From Paraburkholderia aromaticivorans (lineage in GTDB: Bacteria > Pseudomonadota > Gammaproteobacteria > Burkholderiales > Burkholderiaceae): DNA of 64,000 nt. A model generated the notes under the pieces. That model ran no database searches and was not told where the DNA came from. It saw only the letters and a program-made list of their open reading frames with translations. Of this stretch, positions 53,050-63,596 are shown piece by piece. The DNA is taken from assembly GCF_002278075.1 (NCBI RefSeq), contig NZ_CP022989.1, positions 3,720,001 to 3,784,000 of the forward strand. Reading direction: 5' to 3'. A program made the translations under genes and the position numbers. How positions within the stretch are numbered: the first letter of the stretch is position 1; every line of letters starts with the position of its first letter.

Positions 53050-56000
53050 GCGACACCTCCGATCATGGCCGCATCGAGCAGCGCGACCAGTTCGAACGCG
53101 GGCCGCCGCCTATGCACGCCCGCCGGTCCATCGGCGTCACGCCAATGCGGACGAACGCCGCGCACGAACAGATACAGATAGCCGCCGATATGCGTGTCGT
53201 ACGAATAATCACGCACCCGTGTTTTCAGATACCGATGCAGCGCGACCGTATAGAGCAGCGCCTGCAGGTGATAGGCGTGGCTCGCCATGGCCGCTTCGAG
53301 CGGCGCGGCGGCATAGTCGGCGGCCGTGTCGCCCAGATGGTTCGACTTCCAGTCGACAATCCAGAAACGCCCGTCGTACTCGACGATCATGTCGATAAAT
53401 CCTTTGACGAACCCGCGCAACACGCCGGGTTCCAGTGCGACGTCGGGATAGCCGTGTTCGATCAGCAGCTCGCGCAACGCGGGAAAATCCAGCGACGGCG
53501 CCGCGAACAGAAACTCGAGCTCGTTCAGGCGCCGGCGCGGATTCAGATTCGCGAGCGCCATGCCGGGCTGCAGCTCGGTGGTGACCACGTCCCTGAGCAG
53601 GTTGTGCATCATCGCGGGCAGGCGTGCGGCGAGTTCGGGCACAGCCGGCGCGGGGCGCTCGCGCAACGCACCGCGAATGGCATCGGCCCATGTATGCGGC
53701 CCGGCGAAGTCTGCGAGTTCGAACATGCGATGCAGACAGTCGCCCGCCGCCGCGCCTCGCGGAAACGCGAGGATGTCGTCTTCCGCATAGGCTTGAGCCT
53801 GCGGCACGGGCGCGGGCGTGACGACGAGCGCATCGGCAAGCTCGTCGTGATCCGGTCGCACCTCTTCCACCGCTGTGCGCGCTTCCTCGGCTTGACTGCC
53901 GGCGGCGATCAGGCCGCTGAAACTCGCCATGCGCCACTGATCGCGCAGCGGCCTGCGATTGGCCCGCGCCTGCATATGCGCGCTGCGGTCCTGGAGGCTT
54001 TCCAGCGGCACGCGGCGCTCGGGCTTCGGCAGCGCCTGCAGCGTGATCGGGCCGCCCGCCAGCGCTTGCCAGCTCGCCGCCAACGCGGCTTCGTCGGGCG
54101 GCTCGGCGAGCCAGTCCTCGAAACCGTGGCCACCACCGCCCACCAGCCAGTTCAACACGCTGCGCCGCGACTCCTTCGTGGAGCGCGACGACAGATACGT
54201 GCCGGCGACCAGATAGCAGCGGTACACCGCGCGCGTCAACGCCACGTAGACGAGCCGCGCCCTCTCGGCCGCCTGCTCGCGCACCGCGTAACGCGACGCA
54301 TGCTCGGCCTCCTCGTCGTCGCAACCGTAGTGCAGCACCGCGGCGCCTGTGTCGTCGTGATACTCGCGCGCATCCGGCAAGCCGGATGATGGCGGCTCAC
54401 GCAACGCGCCGTCGTTCAGGAACGGGCAGAACACCACCGCGTATTCGAGCCCTTTCGATTTATGGACCGTGACGATCTGCACCAGGTTGCGATCGGACTC
54501 GAGCCGCAACTGCGCGTCTTCGCCACCGCCCTGGGTGCGTTGCGCGGCGAGCCAGCGCAAGGTCGGCGCGATGCCCGGTTGCGTCGCGGCGCGCGCCTGC
54601 ACGAGTTCGGCCAGATGATTCACGTTCGTCAGACGACGCTCGCCGTCCGGTCCCGCAACCAGCCGTTGCGCGACGCGCAACTCACGCATCAGCGTGCGCC
54701 ACATCACCGCGAAGCCGCGCTCATGCCACAGCGTGCGATAACGGGAAAAACGCTCGACCCAACCCATCGCGTCAGCGGCGTGCGCGGGATCGTCGGCGGA
54801 TGACGGCGCCTCGGCGACCTGCTCGAGGCGCCACAGCGCCGCGGCGTCGAGACCCAGCCAGTCGGTTGCCAGCGCGGCGCGCAAACGGCGCAGATCGCCC
54901 GGCGTATCGACCGCGGCCAGCACGCGCTCGATCTGCTCGGCGTCGAGCGTCGCGAACGCCGACGTCTGCGCCAGCTCCACGCTGCCGACACCCCACGCGG
55001 CCAGCACCCGTTTGATCAGACTGCCCTGCTTGTGTGTTTGCACCAGCACCGCGATGTTGCCCGGCGCCAGCGGCGCGTCGCCGATCGTGACCACACCTTC
55101 GCGCGCGCCGCGCAACAGACGCACGATCTCGGTGGCGCACGCTTCGCTCGCTTCGCGCTGAGCCTCGCGCTTGGTCAATGCGGCGTCGCCCTGCGGCAAG
55201 GTCCAGATACGGAAGTCGCCGGCGCTCGCGTGCGGATCGGAGAACGGCGGCCTGCGCCGTTCGCCCGCACGCACCGGCTGATAGTCGAGACCATCCAGCA
55301 CGAACGCCTGGCGGTTGGCTTCGAAGAGCCGGTTGCATGCCTCGACGATCGGCGCGGTCGAGCGCTGATTGACGGCCAGCGTGTAACACGCGGATGCCGC
55401 CTCGCGCGCGGTCAGGTAGGTATGCAGATCCGCCGCGCGAAAACTGTAGATTGCCTGCTTCGGATCGCCGACCAGAAAGAGCGGACCGGCCGGCGCGAAG
55501 ATGCGGCTGAAGATCGCGAACTGCAGCGGATCGGTGTCCTGAAATTCGTCGATCAGCGCTGCGGGATAACGCGTGCGCAAAGCATCGGCAAGCCAGGGGT
55601 GCGCGGCGAGCGCGCGATACAGGTTGGACAGCAGATCGTCGAACGACACGACCCGGCGGGTGCGCTTGCGCGCCACCAGTTCGGCGGGTGCGTAGTCGAG
55701 CCAGGCCTGCACGAGCGAGAGCCAGCGCGCGCGTTGCGCGGCTTCGGCCGCGACCACGGCCGCCGCCAGCGCTTCGGCGTGCTCGAAGAACGGATGCTCA
55801 GGCGGCTCGAACTTGACCTTGGTGGCTTTTTTCAAGGCTGAAGCCGTCAGCTTCAATGCGGCTTTCGGCGGCGGCGCATGGCAGTCGCCCTGCGCGAAAT
55901 ACTCGGTCCATGCGGCGATGGCCGCGCTCACATGATCGGGCTTATGCGAGGTCCTGCTCAGACGGTCTTGCGCCTCGGCCAGCAAACCGACGATCCTGTC

Positions 56001-56738
56001 GCGCTCCGCATGCCAGAGGTCGCAGGCGGCTTCGAAACCGGCCTGCTGATCGACGCCCTGGCCGCTTGCGTCGAGCTTGCCCCAGCGCAACTGCGCCAAA
56101 GGTTTTTTCAGACGCCGCGCGAGTTGCTCGTCCAGTGATGCCGGGCCGGCGCGTCTGGCCACCAGCCACGCGGCGAACGCAGGGTGCGCATACGCTTCGG
56201 GCTCCACCTGCTCGCGCCAGAAGTCCGCCGCCATTTCGAAGCGCAAGGCCGCGTCGTCCGCTTCCATTTCGAAGGCGAACGGCATGGCGGCGGCGAATGG
56301 CGCCTCCTGCAACGCACGCTGACAGAATGCGTGGATGGTGTGGATCGCCGCCTGGTCGAAGGTGCGCAGCGCGCGCCGCACCACCTTCAAGGCGGCCTCG
56401 CGCTCGATGCCCCGCTCCGGCGCCAGCGTGGTTTCGAAGAGACGGCGGATGAACGGATCGCCGCCGTCGTCATCCATTTCGATCGCGCGGTCCAGTTCGG
56501 CGAGACGGCCGCGAATGCGCTCATGCAGTTCCGCGGTCGCCGCCTTCGTGAAGGTGACGACGAGAATCTGGTCCGCGTTCAGGTTCTTTTCGAGCAGCAG
56601 CCGCACGTACAGCGCGCAGATATTCCAGGTCTTGCCGGTGCCGGCCGAAGCCTCGATCTGATTCACGCCGTCGAGCGAACAGGCGAAGACGTCGAGTTCT
56701 TCGGCAACCAGCGCGTAACTCCGTTTGCCCCCGCTCAT
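53046..56738 (-). CDS. recB: Exodeoxyribonuclease V beta subunit RecB
   Basis: 3'-5' helicase and nuclease of RecBCD for double-strand break repair, 1230 aa. Walker A ASAGTGKT at residues 30-37, LVVTFTKAATAELHERIRGRL, DEFQDTDPLQFAIF, FLVGDPKQAIYSFR, VHKSKGLEYAVVFCPFL and LVYVALTRAVYRCYLVAG cover the SF1 motifs. The C-terminal nuclease domain has GFIDMIVEYDGRFWIVDWKSNHLG with the metal-binding Asp and DxK. The ATG at 56738 overlaps the recC stop; a 124-residue upstream extension lies within recC and is spurious. Confidence 0.97.
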   Translation of the reverse strand: MSGGKRSYALVAEELDVFACSLDGVNQIEASAGTGKTWNICALYVRLLLEKNLNADQILVVTFTKAATAELHERIRGRLAELDRAIEMDDDGGDPFIRRLFETTLAPERGIEREAALKVVRRALRTFDQAAIHTIHAFCQRALQEAPFAAAMPFAFEMEADDAALRFEMAADFWREQVEPEAYAHPAFAAWLVARRAGPASLDEQLARRLKKPLAQLRWGKLDASGQGVDQQAGFEAACDLWHAERDRIVGLLAEAQDRLSRTSHKPDHVSAAIAAWTEYFAQGDCHAPPPKAALKLTASALKKATKVKFEPPEHPFFEHAEALAAAVVAAEAAQRARWLSLVQAWLDYAPAELVARKRTRRVVSFDDLLSNLYRALAAHPWLADALRTRYPAALIDEFQDTDPLQFAIFSRIFAPAGPLFLVGDPKQAIYSFRAADLHTYLTAREAASACYTLAVNQRSTAPIVEACNRLFEANRQAFVLDGLDYQPVRAGERRRPPFSDPHASAGDFRIWTLPQGDAALTKREAQREASEACATEIVRLLRGAREGVVTIGDAPLAPGNIAVLVQTHKQGSLIKRVLAAWGVGSVELAQTSAFATLDAEQIERVLAAVDTPGDLRRLRAALATDWLGLDAAALWRLEQVAEAPSSADDPAHAADAMGWVERFSRYRTLWHERGFAVMWRTLMRELRVAQRLVAGPDGERRLTNVNHLAELVQARAATQPGIAPTLRWLAAQRTQGGGEDAQLRLESDRNLVQIVTVHKSKGLEYAVVFCPFLNDGALREPPSSGLPDAREYHDDTGAAVLHYGCDDEEAEHASRYAVREQAAERARLVYVALTRAVYRCYLVAGTYLSSRSTKESRRSVLNWLVGGGGHGFEDWLAEPPDEAALAASWQALAGGPITLQALPKPERRVPLESLQDRSAHMQARANRRPLRDQWRMASFSGLIAAGSQAEEARTAVEEVRPDHDELADALVVTPAPVPQAQAYAEDDILAFPRGAAAGDCLHRMFELADFAGPHTWADAIRGALRERPAPAVPELAARLPAMMHNLLRDVVTTELQPGMALANLNPRRRLNELEFLFAAPSLDFPALRELLIEHGYPDVALEPGVLRGFVKGFIDMIVEYDGRFWIVDWKSNHLGDTAADYAAAPLEAAMASHAYHLQALLYTVALHRYLKTRVRDYSYDTHIGGYLYLFVRGVRPHWRDADGPAGVHRRRPAFELVALLDAAMIGGVA

Positions 56739-59700
56739 GAGACGCTCCGCAGATGTTGGATGAGCGGCTTGAATACGATCGCGGCAAGGCTGCCGAACGG
56801 CTCGTCGAGCGTGAGCGGCGTGCCGCGCAAGGCGATACGCAACGCGGGGTCGTCGGACTCGCCGCGCACGCGGTCGTTGATCCAGACACCAAGCGCCGCG
56901 GAATCGCTTTCGCTGACCTTGGTCCACGCGCTCTTCGGAAAAAAGCGCAGCGGCAGCCTGCGCCCGGCCTTGAACAACGCGGCAAGCGGCGCCAGCTCGT
57001 CGAGCGGCGCGGCGACCGGCGTGAGTTCGAAGCTCTCGCCGCTGCCATGCCATACGGTGCGGCGCGGACCCTGCGGCCGCGCGGCGCAGTACACCAGGTG
57101 CGCGAGCCACGCCGACAGATAGTCGCGTGCGGTGGGTTTGGCGTAACGGAAAATCACTTGTCCTGTGTCGGTGAGCAGATTCAGACTGCCGTGCAGTTGC
57201 AGCGGCGTTTCGCCGGCTTGCCGCAGCAGCGTGTCATGCGGGCCGAAGAGCGCGCCGGCAATGTCCGCGCTCTCCGGCCAGCGCGGCGCGATGTCGAGCA
57301 CGAACGGCAGGCGCTCGACACCCGAAGCCACTTCGCGGCGCACGCTGTCGGCGAGCTGGCGCAACGCGCCGAGCTCACGTGTGCGCCACACCGCGCCGGT
57401 CGCGCCGCCCGGCAATTCCGGGCTGGCCGCCGCCACGCGGCGTACGCGTTCGAAGATGACCTCGTCTTCCGTCCCGGCGTCGAGCAGCACGGGCAACAGG
57501 CGGTCCGCCAATGCGTCGCGCCCTGAGTAATCCAGTTCGAACGGCTCGGTGTCGAGCAACTCGCCCTGCGCGTCCGACAACACGATGCCCAGACGGTCAC
57601 GCAACAACGCCCGCGCTGGGTGGCGCCAGAAACGCACGAATTCGTCGAAGGCGATCGGCGCCGGGTCTTCCGGCGGCAAGGGTTGATCGAAGAAAGGCGC
57701 GGCGGCGGGATGGGTAGGCGCCGCGAGCAACGTGGCCAGTTCCGCGCGATCCGCGTCGTAGCTGAACAGCCCGGACTGCGAAGAGAAATAGTCCGCTGCA
57801 AATGCCTGCAACGGATGATCGACGATGAACGCATGCCGCGCGCTCTCGACCTCGGCTGGACTCGCGCCCTCGCCCGCCGACACCCGCGCGAGGTGGTCGA
57901 GCAATTCATCGACCAGCGCGGCCGGCGGCAACGGCGCATTGTCGCGAATGCTGCGGCCCGTATAAGCGATGAAAAGACGAGCGCGCGCGGCGAGCAGCAG
58001 ATCGAGAAACAGATTGCGTTCGTCGTCGCGCCGCTGGCGGTCGCCGGCTTTGCCGAATGCGGCCATCAGATCGAACTCGTCGGCGCGCGCGAGACTCGGC
58101 AGGACGCCGTCGTCCATGCCGAGCAGGCAGACGACGCGATAGGGCAAGCCGCGCAAGCTGGTCAACGAAGAAAACGTCACGCTGCCCCACGGCACACCGC
58201 CGCGCGCGGGGTCGTCGAGCGCTTCGGTGAGCGCGCCGCGCACCACCGCGGCGGGCATTGCCACGTCTTGCGCGCCGGCTTGCATTGCGTCGCCCATCTT
58301 GTCGATCGCGTCGCGCACCGCGGCGAGCGAATCGGCGAATTCGACGCCGCCGTCGAAACACTGCGCCAACGTGTCTAGCAGCAGTTGCGTCCATTCGGCA
58401 GGCGTGCGTTCGATCGCGCAATCCGCCGCGAAACTGTCGATGTCGTCGACGAAGCGCGACAGGCGGCCGAGCAGTTCCGCATCCGCGCCGCCGGCGCCTT
58501 CGACCGGCAACCAGGCGTCGACCGGTTCGCCGCCGTCCGGCATGGCGTAGCCGAGGTACAGACGCGTGAGCGCATCCGCGAATGTATGACGGGCAATCGG
58601 CACGTGTTCGCCCGAAGGCTCGACCGGTGCGAGCCCACGACGCGCACCCGCTGCGGCCAGCCATTCCTGCGCGGCTTCGAGCGAGCTCGCGTCGATCCCG
58701 TAACGCACGGCAATCGCGTCGACGCGCAACCATTCGATCAGGTCCGGCGCGCCCACGCTGCGCTCGGGCAAGGCCAGCCAATCGAGCAGCAAACGCGCAA
58801 CCGGATTGGCTTGCGACGGCGGCAAGCCGGTGATCCGATACGGAATGCGGCGCGTGTCGCCGGGCGGCGTGGTGCCGAACACAGCGTCGATCAATGGACC
58901 GGCCGCGGCGAGATCGGACACGGCGACCAGCACGTCGGACGGCTGCAGATCGTCGAATTCGTCGAACCAGCCGAGCAGGCGATCGTGCAGCACTTCGAGC
59001 TGCCGCGACAGACTGTGGCAAACGTGGACCTCGATGCCATGTTCGATCGGCAGCTCGTCGGCGTCGGTCTCCTTGCGCAGATCGAGAATGCCGTTCTGCA
59101 CGGCGGCGAGCCAGCTCGGTTGCGGATTCTCGGTGAAATCGCCGGTCTCGCCGGAGGCCGCGCTTTCAGTGAGCTCGTGCAGCATATGCAACTGCGCCTG
59201 GGTCTGACGGCCCCACTCGGCGAGCAGCGGATGACCGACTTCCTGGTAGTCGAGCTGGCCGGCGGCGTCGAGCGCCTCGACACGTCCTTCGCTGACGACG
59301 TCGAACCAGAACTCGCGGCACGGGTTCATCACGTACAGACGCACGTCCACCCAGCGCGAGAGCGCGCGCAGCAACGCCACGTGCAACGGCGGCATGGTGG
59401 GCAGTGCGAACACGCTGACCGCTTCGGGCCACTGTGCGTTCGAGATCGCCTCGAGATCGAGCGTGCCGATTTCTTCCAGAAAACGGTAAGCGGGCGGCAA
59501 CGCGGTCGCGGGCGTTTGCGCGTTGCCCGACAGCTCCGTGAGCACCGCGCGCCACAATGCCGCTTGCCAGCGCTCGTCCTCGCGCGCCGCTTCGCTCGCG
59601 CCGACCAGACGCGGCCCGCTGTCGTCAGCCGCCCCACTCGCGAAAATCGAACCGCCCTTCTGCCATTGCAGCAGCCATTCGGGGCGATACGTCAGATAGT

Positions 59701-60118
59701 GGTCGAGCACGGTCGCCACGCGCCGAGCGAGTTCATAACGCATGGAGGCGTCCGCCGCGTCGAGATACGTGCGCAGGCGCGGCGACGCATGCCAGGGTAG
59801 CGCTTCGTCGCCCTCGCTCACCTGACCCAGCAGCCGGTAGCAGCGCCACACGAGCCGGTCCGGCGCGAACGGCGAATGCCTGGGCACCTCGATCACGCCG
59901 CCGATCTGCGCCCACAGCCATTGCGCGAGATAACCAAAGTTGACATTTGCGCAGATGCCCTGGCGCGCGGCGATATCGAGCTCGAGACGGCGCCGCACCG
60001 CCGCGCTCGGGACGATCACCGGCTGCGCGGTCCAGGGGTCGGACGGCGCTTGCGCCAGGTCGTCGAGCAGCGCGCCGACAAGCGTTTCATAGCGATTCGA
60101 GTAGAAGAGCTGGAGCAT
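56735..60118 (-). CDS. recC: Exodeoxyribonuclease V gamma subunit RecC
   Basis: Chi-recognition subunit of RecBCD, 1127 aa from 60118. Family features: MLQLFYSNRYETLVGALL, VIVPSAAVRRRLELDIAARQGICANVNFGYLAQWLW, ALPTMPPLHVALLRALSRWVDVRLYVMNPC, VTFSSLTSLRGLPYRVVCLLGMDDGVLP and RDDERNLFLDLLLAARARLFIAYTGRS. The start at 60118 matches E. coli RecC, whose sequence begins MLRVYHSNR; an upstream in-frame ATG at 60172 would add 18 residues and lacks a ribosome-binding site. First gene of recCBD, divergent from the FUSC gene. Confidence 0.94.
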   Translation of the reverse strand: MLQLFYSNRYETLVGALLDDLAQAPSDPWTAQPVIVPSAAVRRRLELDIAARQGICANVNFGYLAQWLWAQIGGVIEVPRHSPFAPDRLVWRCYRLLGQVSEGDEALPWHASPRLRTYLDAADASMRYELARRVATVLDHYLTYRPEWLLQWQKGGSIFASGAADDSGPRLVGASEAAREDERWQAALWRAVLTELSGNAQTPATALPPAYRFLEEIGTLDLEAISNAQWPEAVSVFALPTMPPLHVALLRALSRWVDVRLYVMNPCREFWFDVVSEGRVEALDAAGQLDYQEVGHPLLAEWGRQTQAQLHMLHELTESAASGETGDFTENPQPSWLAAVQNGILDLRKETDADELPIEHGIEVHVCHSLSRQLEVLHDRLLGWFDEFDDLQPSDVLVAVSDLAAAGPLIDAVFGTTPPGDTRRIPYRITGLPPSQANPVARLLLDWLALPERSVGAPDLIEWLRVDAIAVRYGIDASSLEAAQEWLAAAGARRGLAPVEPSGEHVPIARHTFADALTRLYLGYAMPDGGEPVDAWLPVEGAGGADAELLGRLSRFVDDIDSFAADCAIERTPAEWTQLLLDTLAQCFDGGVEFADSLAAVRDAIDKMGDAMQAGAQDVAMPAAVVRGALTEALDDPARGGVPWGSVTFSSLTSLRGLPYRVVCLLGMDDGVLPSLARADEFDLMAAFGKAGDRQRRDDERNLFLDLLLAARARLFIAYTGRSIRDNAPLPPAALVDELLDHLARVSAGEGASPAEVESARHAFIVDHPLQAFAADYFSSQSGLFSYDADRAELATLLAAPTHPAAAPFFDQPLPPEDPAPIAFDEFVRFWRHPARALLRDRLGIVLSDAQGELLDTEPFELDYSGRDALADRLLPVLLDAGTEDEVIFERVRRVAAASPELPGGATGAVWRTRELGALRQLADSVRREVASGVERLPFVLDIAPRWPESADIAGALFGPHDTLLRQAGETPLQLHGSLNLLTDTGQVIFRYAKPTARDYLSAWLAHLVYCAARPQGPRRTVWHGSGESFELTPVAAPLDELAPLAALFKAGRRLPLRFFPKSAWTKVSESDSAALGVWINDRVRGESDDPALRIALRGTPLTLDEPFGSLAAIVFKPLIQHLRSVS

Positions 60119-60320
60119 GGATCCTGGGGTTTGCGCGGGGCACGGACGGAACGCCGGAGCCTCGACAGACATTGAAGCGACAGCATAACAAACGCATCCG
60201 CGGCGCAGAACCCGGCCAAACGGACGAGGTCAGATCAGCCATAAAATCAGTTAGACTCGACGGCAGTTTGGGTCTGCCCCTTCAACCGCGGCTTCTCAGT
60301 AAACGGAATCCAGGCAGTCG

Positions 60321-62864
60321 ATGCGCTATTCGGTCGAAATAAAAAAATTCCTTTACAGCCAGTACTTTTATGGCGGCCTGCGCATCGCAGTCGGCGTGTC
60401 ATTACCGGCGGTACTGTGCCTGATCGTGTTTCACGATCGCGAGCTCGGCTTCACGATCGCGACCGGCGCGCTCGGCGCATGTGTGGTCGACATGCCGGGC
60501 CCGCTCAAGTACAAGCACAACGAAATGCTGGCATGCACGGTGATCGGCTTTCTGTCCGCGCTCGCCACCGGCCTCGCCACGGTCAATGCGGTGGCGCTGT
60601 GGTGCACCGTCGTGCCGCTCACGTTCCTGCTGTCCTTGATCGTCGTGTATGGCAACCGCTGGCCGCAGATCAGCTTTGCCACGCTGTTCATGATGATCAT
60701 GACGCTGGAAGAGCGTTTCACGCCCATGCAGGCGCTCGTCAACGCGTCGTGGATTCTGGTGGGCGGCCTCTGGTACACCTACTGGTCGACCTTCGTGAGC
60801 CGCTGGATGATGCACCGCATCGAACAGCAGGCGCTGGCCGAAAGCGTGTTCGCGTGCGCCGATTATCTGCTCGCGCGCGCCGAGTTCTACGACCTCGATA
60901 ACGACCTCGACGACTGTTATCGCAACCTGGTCGACAAGCAGATCGCCGCGGTGGACCGGCAGGACGCCGCGCGCGACATCGTGCTGCGCAATCTGCCCAA
61001 GCTCAAGAGCGGCAAGCTCGAGCCGCGCCGCGCCATGCTGTTCAATCTGTTCATCAACACCGTCGATCTGCACGAACTGTTCGTCGGGGCGCACACAGAT
61101 TACCCGCTGGTTCGCAACACCTTCGGCGGTTCCGATCTGCTGGTGTTCTACCGCGACCTGATTCGCAAGGCGGCCGCCGATCTCGAGGAGATCGGGCTCG
61201 CGGTGCTGCAAAACCAGGCGCCGCGCACGCGCGTGAACGTCAAGGCGGAATTGCGCGCCATCGAATTCGAAATCGAGTTGATGCGCAAGCAGAACCTGCC
61301 GGCGAAAAACCACGAGGCCTATTCGGCGATCTCGTCGACTTTCCGGCGCGTCTGGAGCGCCACGCGCCTGATCGACAAGATGCGCAAGAGTCTTTCGAGC
61401 GAACCCAGCACGACCGAGACCGAATTGCGCCTCGACCAGGCACTGTCGCGCTTCGTGTCGAGCCGCCGCGTGCCGTTCGGGCAGATCTTCTCGAACCTCA
61501 CGATGGCCTCGCCGAGCTTCCGTCATGCGTTGCGCGTGACGATCGCGGTCGCCGTGGGTTTCTGGCTCGGCCGTCTGCTGCCGCTCACCAACGCTTACTG
61601 GATCGTGATGACCACCGTCATCATCCTGAAGCCCGGCTATTCGCTCACCAAGCAGCGTAACGGGCAGCGGATCGTCGGCACGCTGATCGGCTGCGCGGCG
61701 AGCATCGCGCTGATCATGTTCGTGAAGGAACCGCACATTCTGCTGGTGGTGATGTTCGCGTCGATGGTCATGAGCTACAGTCTGCTGCTGTTCAATTACA
61801 CGGCGAGCGTGGTGTTCACCTCGTCGTATGTGCTGCTGATGTTTCATCTGCTCGCGCCGGGCAGCATGCGCATCATCGGCGAACGCGCGATCGACACCGT
61901 GGTGGGCTGCGCGATCGCGATTGCGGCGAGCCACCTGTTCCCGTACTGGGAATATCGTCTGATGGGCAAGCTCGTCAACAACATGATCAGCGCGACGCGT
62001 CAGTATCTCGAAGCCAGCTGGTGGTGGAGCGGCAAGCCGGCCGCCGCGGTGGTCGCCACCGTGACCGAGGCCGGCGCGCGCGCGCCGGCGGCGGCGATGG
62101 CCGATCCGGCGATCGAGTTCGGCAAACCGGTGCTCGCGACTACTGCCGACGGTGTCGTGAGCGATGCCGCAGGCGGTGGCGCACGCACTGCTCCGAACCG
62201 TGGCGCAAGCGTGGCTGCGAGCAACGGCGCACACGCTCTAGCCACCGCAGGTGCCGTCGCCGCAGCAACCCCGATTGCCGAGGCCGGCGCCGGCACCACC
62301 ACGGTCAGCAATCCGACCGCGAGGCCGGCCTCAAGCGCCTCCGCTGCCGCCGCAGCCGCGGCGACCGCGCTCGATCGCGATTATCGCTACCGGCTTGCCC
62401 GCAAAAACGTTCACGTGGCGTTCGCCAATCTGGGCCAGGCGTTTCAGCGCATGATGCTCGAACCGAAGTCCGCGCAAAAGTTCGTGCCGGAACTCAATGG
62501 CCTGCTGGTGCGCAGCCACGTGCTCGCCTCGCAGATCACGGCGGCCGCGCCGCTGCTGCGCACCTCCGGGCAACAGCAGGCCGACGGCGTTTCGTTACAG
62601 CCCCTGCAACGCGCGTTGAGCGTGGTGCGCGACAATCTCACCGAAGCCGAAACCGGCACCCCGCCGCCAGCCGATCTGAGCGAGCAGATCAAACAGTTAG
62701 GCCGTGAGCTCGATGTGATGGTGGTCGAAACGGAAAAGTCGCCGAACTATTCGGCAGATGCCGTGCATGACATGAAATTGCTTGCTCATCAATGCAAGCA
62801 GATGCTGTCGGCGGCGGCGCTGATTCGCAAAGATGCGAGCGTGATCCGCCTGCCGGACGAGTGA
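60321..62864 (+). CDS. FUSC family membrane protein (YccS/aromatic acid exporter-like)
   Basis: 847 aa inner-membrane protein. Two blocks of membrane segments (about 15-160 and 400-545) each precede a cytoplasmic helical region: the FUSC arrangement, with AGVSLPAVLCLIVF-like first helix, and FRHALRVTIAVAVGFWLGRLLPLTNAYWIVMTTVIILKPGYSLTKQRNGQRIVGTLIG in the second block. Residues ~570-685 are an Ala/Gly/Thr-rich insertion of low complexity before the helical tail. Relatives export aromatic acids, so efflux is possible but substrate is unknown. Divergent from recC. Confidence 0.9.
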   Translation: MRYSVEIKKFLYSQYFYGGLRIAVGVSLPAVLCLIVFHDRELGFTIATGALGACVVDMPGPLKYKHNEMLACTVIGFLSALATGLATVNAVALWCTVVPLTFLLSLIVVYGNRWPQISFATLFMMIMTLEERFTPMQALVNASWILVGGLWYTYWSTFVSRWMMHRIEQQALAESVFACADYLLARAEFYDLDNDLDDCYRNLVDKQIAAVDRQDAARDIVLRNLPKLKSGKLEPRRAMLFNLFINTVDLHELFVGAHTDYPLVRNTFGGSDLLVFYRDLIRKAAADLEEIGLAVLQNQAPRTRVNVKAELRAIEFEIELMRKQNLPAKNHEAYSAISSTFRRVWSATRLIDKMRKSLSSEPSTTETELRLDQALSRFVSSRRVPFGQIFSNLTMASPSFRHALRVTIAVAVGFWLGRLLPLTNAYWIVMTTVIILKPGYSLTKQRNGQRIVGTLIGCAASIALIMFVKEPHILLVVMFASMVMSYSLLLFNYTASVVFTSSYVLLMFHLLAPGSMRIIGERAIDTVVGCAIAIAASHLFPYWEYRLMGKLVNNMISATRQYLEASWWWSGKPAAAVVATVTEAGARAPAAAMADPAIEFGKPVLATTADGVVSDAAGGGARTAPNRGASVAASNGAHALATAGAVAAATPIAEAGAGTTTVSNPTARPASSASAAAAAAATALDRDYRYRLARKNVHVAFANLGQAFQRMMLEPKSAQKFVPELNGLLVRSHVLASQITAAAPLLRTSGQQQADGVSLQPLQRALSVVRDNLTEAETGTPPPADLSEQIKQLGRELDVMVVETEKSPNYSADAVHDMKLLAHQCKQMLSAAALIRKDASVIRLPDE

Positions 62865-62994
62865 GACGGTGCGAGCCGACGTTGCGCGTGGCGCGACTGG
62901 TGTACGTGCAGTTTCTGGATAGGCCGGCGTTTTGCGTTGCGGTGAGCATCGCCGCAAGATCAGGCGCAACGCTCGAACCGGGGTGCGCGCAGTC

Positions 62995-63204
62995 TTACTG
63001 AGAGGTGCCGCTTGCCGGCTTCGCGGCGGTGGCCGCGGCCGCCGCGTCCGATGCAATCGACGGCGCCGGTGCGTTCTGGCTGTCGAAATCGCGCTTTTCC
63101 TTGATGGCGTTATAGAAGAGCGTGGCGATCACCAGCAGCACCGCGACCACGATAAAGACGGCAATGCCAAAGGTCGGGTTCTTCTTGCGCGGCGGTTTGT
63201 TCAT
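62995..63204 (-). CDS. Small single-pass membrane protein
   Basis: 69 aa. Basic N-terminus MNKPPRKKNPTFG, one transmembrane helix (IAVFIVVAVLLVIATLFYNAI), then a polar Ala-rich tail (SIASDAAAAATAAKPASGTSQ). Charge distribution predicts the N-terminus in the cytoplasm. The ribosome-binding site is weak. Unknown function. Confidence 0.7.
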   Translation of the reverse strand: MNKPPRKKNPTFGIAVFIVVAVLLVIATLFYNAIKEKRDFDSQNAPAPSIASDAAAAATAAKPASGTSQ

Positions 63205-63596
63205 GAGGCGGGCTCGATTCGCGAGGTAGTCGCGGAAGGTGTCTGGGAAGGCGGCATTCTACGCTCGCCGAGCTTGCACTCGGCTTGCAACGGGCACGCG
63301 GTTCAGGTGTCAGGGCATGCACGCGTGAAGTGGCCGGACGCCTGAACCGCCGGGTCCGCACGCTGCACAGGTCGCTGCCCGAGGCAGAACAGGCGCGGAG
63401 CAAGCGCTGCGCCTGCGGCTTTTCGCCCCACGCTGGAGATGGCGCGGGTCGACCCCATGCCCGCATCCGGCGGGGCAACGGTACAAAACGTGCGTTACGA
63501 GGGGGCGTCCAGTTTCGTCTTGTTCGACTTAACGCGCTCGCCTTCGTTATCCGGGTGAACCGGGTCATTTGCCGTACTTCTTGCGAGGAAAACTTC
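63205..63596. other. Divergent intergenic region upstream of the GST gene
   Basis: 392 bp with no supported gene. GCGGTTCAGG (63298-63307) and CCTGAACCGC (63341-63350) form a 10-bp inverted repeat with a 33-nt loop. No clear promoter boxes were identified. Confidence 0.45.

Noticed and set aside
56738..57110. Longer RecB starting inside recC
   Set aside because: It would be an out-of-frame Arg-rich segment within the recC coding sequence; the ATGA overlap gives the real start.
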